A stretch of DNA of 64,000 bases from Nemopilema nomurai. Its lineage: Eukaryota; Cnidaria; Scyphozoa; Rhizostomeae; Rhizostomatidae. Below, piece by piece: positions 63,792 to 64,000 of this stretch. Under the pieces are notes generated by a model that was given only the letters and a program-made list of their open reading frames with translations, was not told the origin of the DNA and did not search any database. Position numbers and translations under genes: made by a program. The DNA is taken from contig ML133436.1 in the NCBI GenBank assembly GCA_003864495.1, positions 496,001 through 560,000 on the forward strand, read 5' to 3'. Within the stretch, counting starts at the first letter, position 1; each line of letters begins with the position of its first letter.

Positions 63792-64000
63792 GTAAGTGCG
63801 AAGCCTCTTCCTGCCTTTTCAAACATGTAATGAAATTCTTCATGGCTTCTCACTATTGTTGTACTAAACATTGCTTCCTATTTGATACCGTTATCTCCTA
63901 TCATTTGCTTGTCACTTAATCTTTGAGAAGAAATTTTGGTACATTCATACCAGATCACTAAAATTGACTCCTTTGTTTACATCTCCGTCGAACTAGAAGC
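63792..64000 (+). other. Start of intron 9 of the polycystin-like gene
   Basis: Begins GTAAGT after GAGATTGA in phase 2 and runs to the window edge with no further exon visible. Confidence 0.8.

Noticed and set aside
1..64000. Bacterial or viral defence, toxin or phage system
   Set aside because: All recognisable genes are spliced animal housekeeping or signalling genes; no prokaryotic-type gene cluster or viral gene was seen.

Overview
This is an AT-rich, intron-dense animal (metazoan) nuclear region. It holds four multi-exon genes with GT-AG introns, tRNA-derived SINE-like sequences, short inverted-repeat elements and microsatellites. There are no operons, ribosome binding sites, phage genes or CRISPR arrays. 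The intron-rich, slowly diverging proteins and the single Galpha12/13 gene would suit a cnidarian or another slow-evolving marine invertebrate, but nothing here fixes the phylum.

Layout, left to right: (1) 1907-10533, minus strand: the translation termination GTPase eRF3 (GSPT1), 20 coding exons reconstructed from PAM2 motif to stop codon. (2) 14303-21153, minus strand: a Galpha12/13 heterotrimeric G-protein alpha subunit, 3 coding exons, complete. (3) 28322-47853, minus strand: poly(A)-specific ribonuclease PARN, 23 coding exons; its long introns carry most of the repeats. (4) 53654 to beyond the right edge, plus strand: the first nine coding exons of a polycystin-1-like receptor (signal peptide, WSC domain, PKD domain, start of a REJ module). 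PARN and the polycystin gene are divergently transcribed, 5.8 kb apart.

Exon boundaries were set by hand from splice consensus, phase continuity and family conservation. eRF3 and PARN each read through cleanly except for one missing base in a homopolymer run. I take these two breaks as probable assembly or base-call errors, not as pseudogenes.

The genes do not form one pathway. eRF3 and PARN both act in cytoplasmic mRNA fate: termination and poly(A)-binding-protein contact for eRF3, deadenylation for PARN. Galpha12/13 and the polycystin are signalling proteins. The combination is notable because the human orthologues GSPT1, PARN and PKD1 all lie on 16p13, with GNA12 and GNA13 in regions I recall as paralogous, so the window may be a piece of an ancient linkage group. 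I found no previously undescribed gene system. The best leads are this linkage, the reduced R3H region of PARN, the two single-base breaks, and a few unexplained ORFs.
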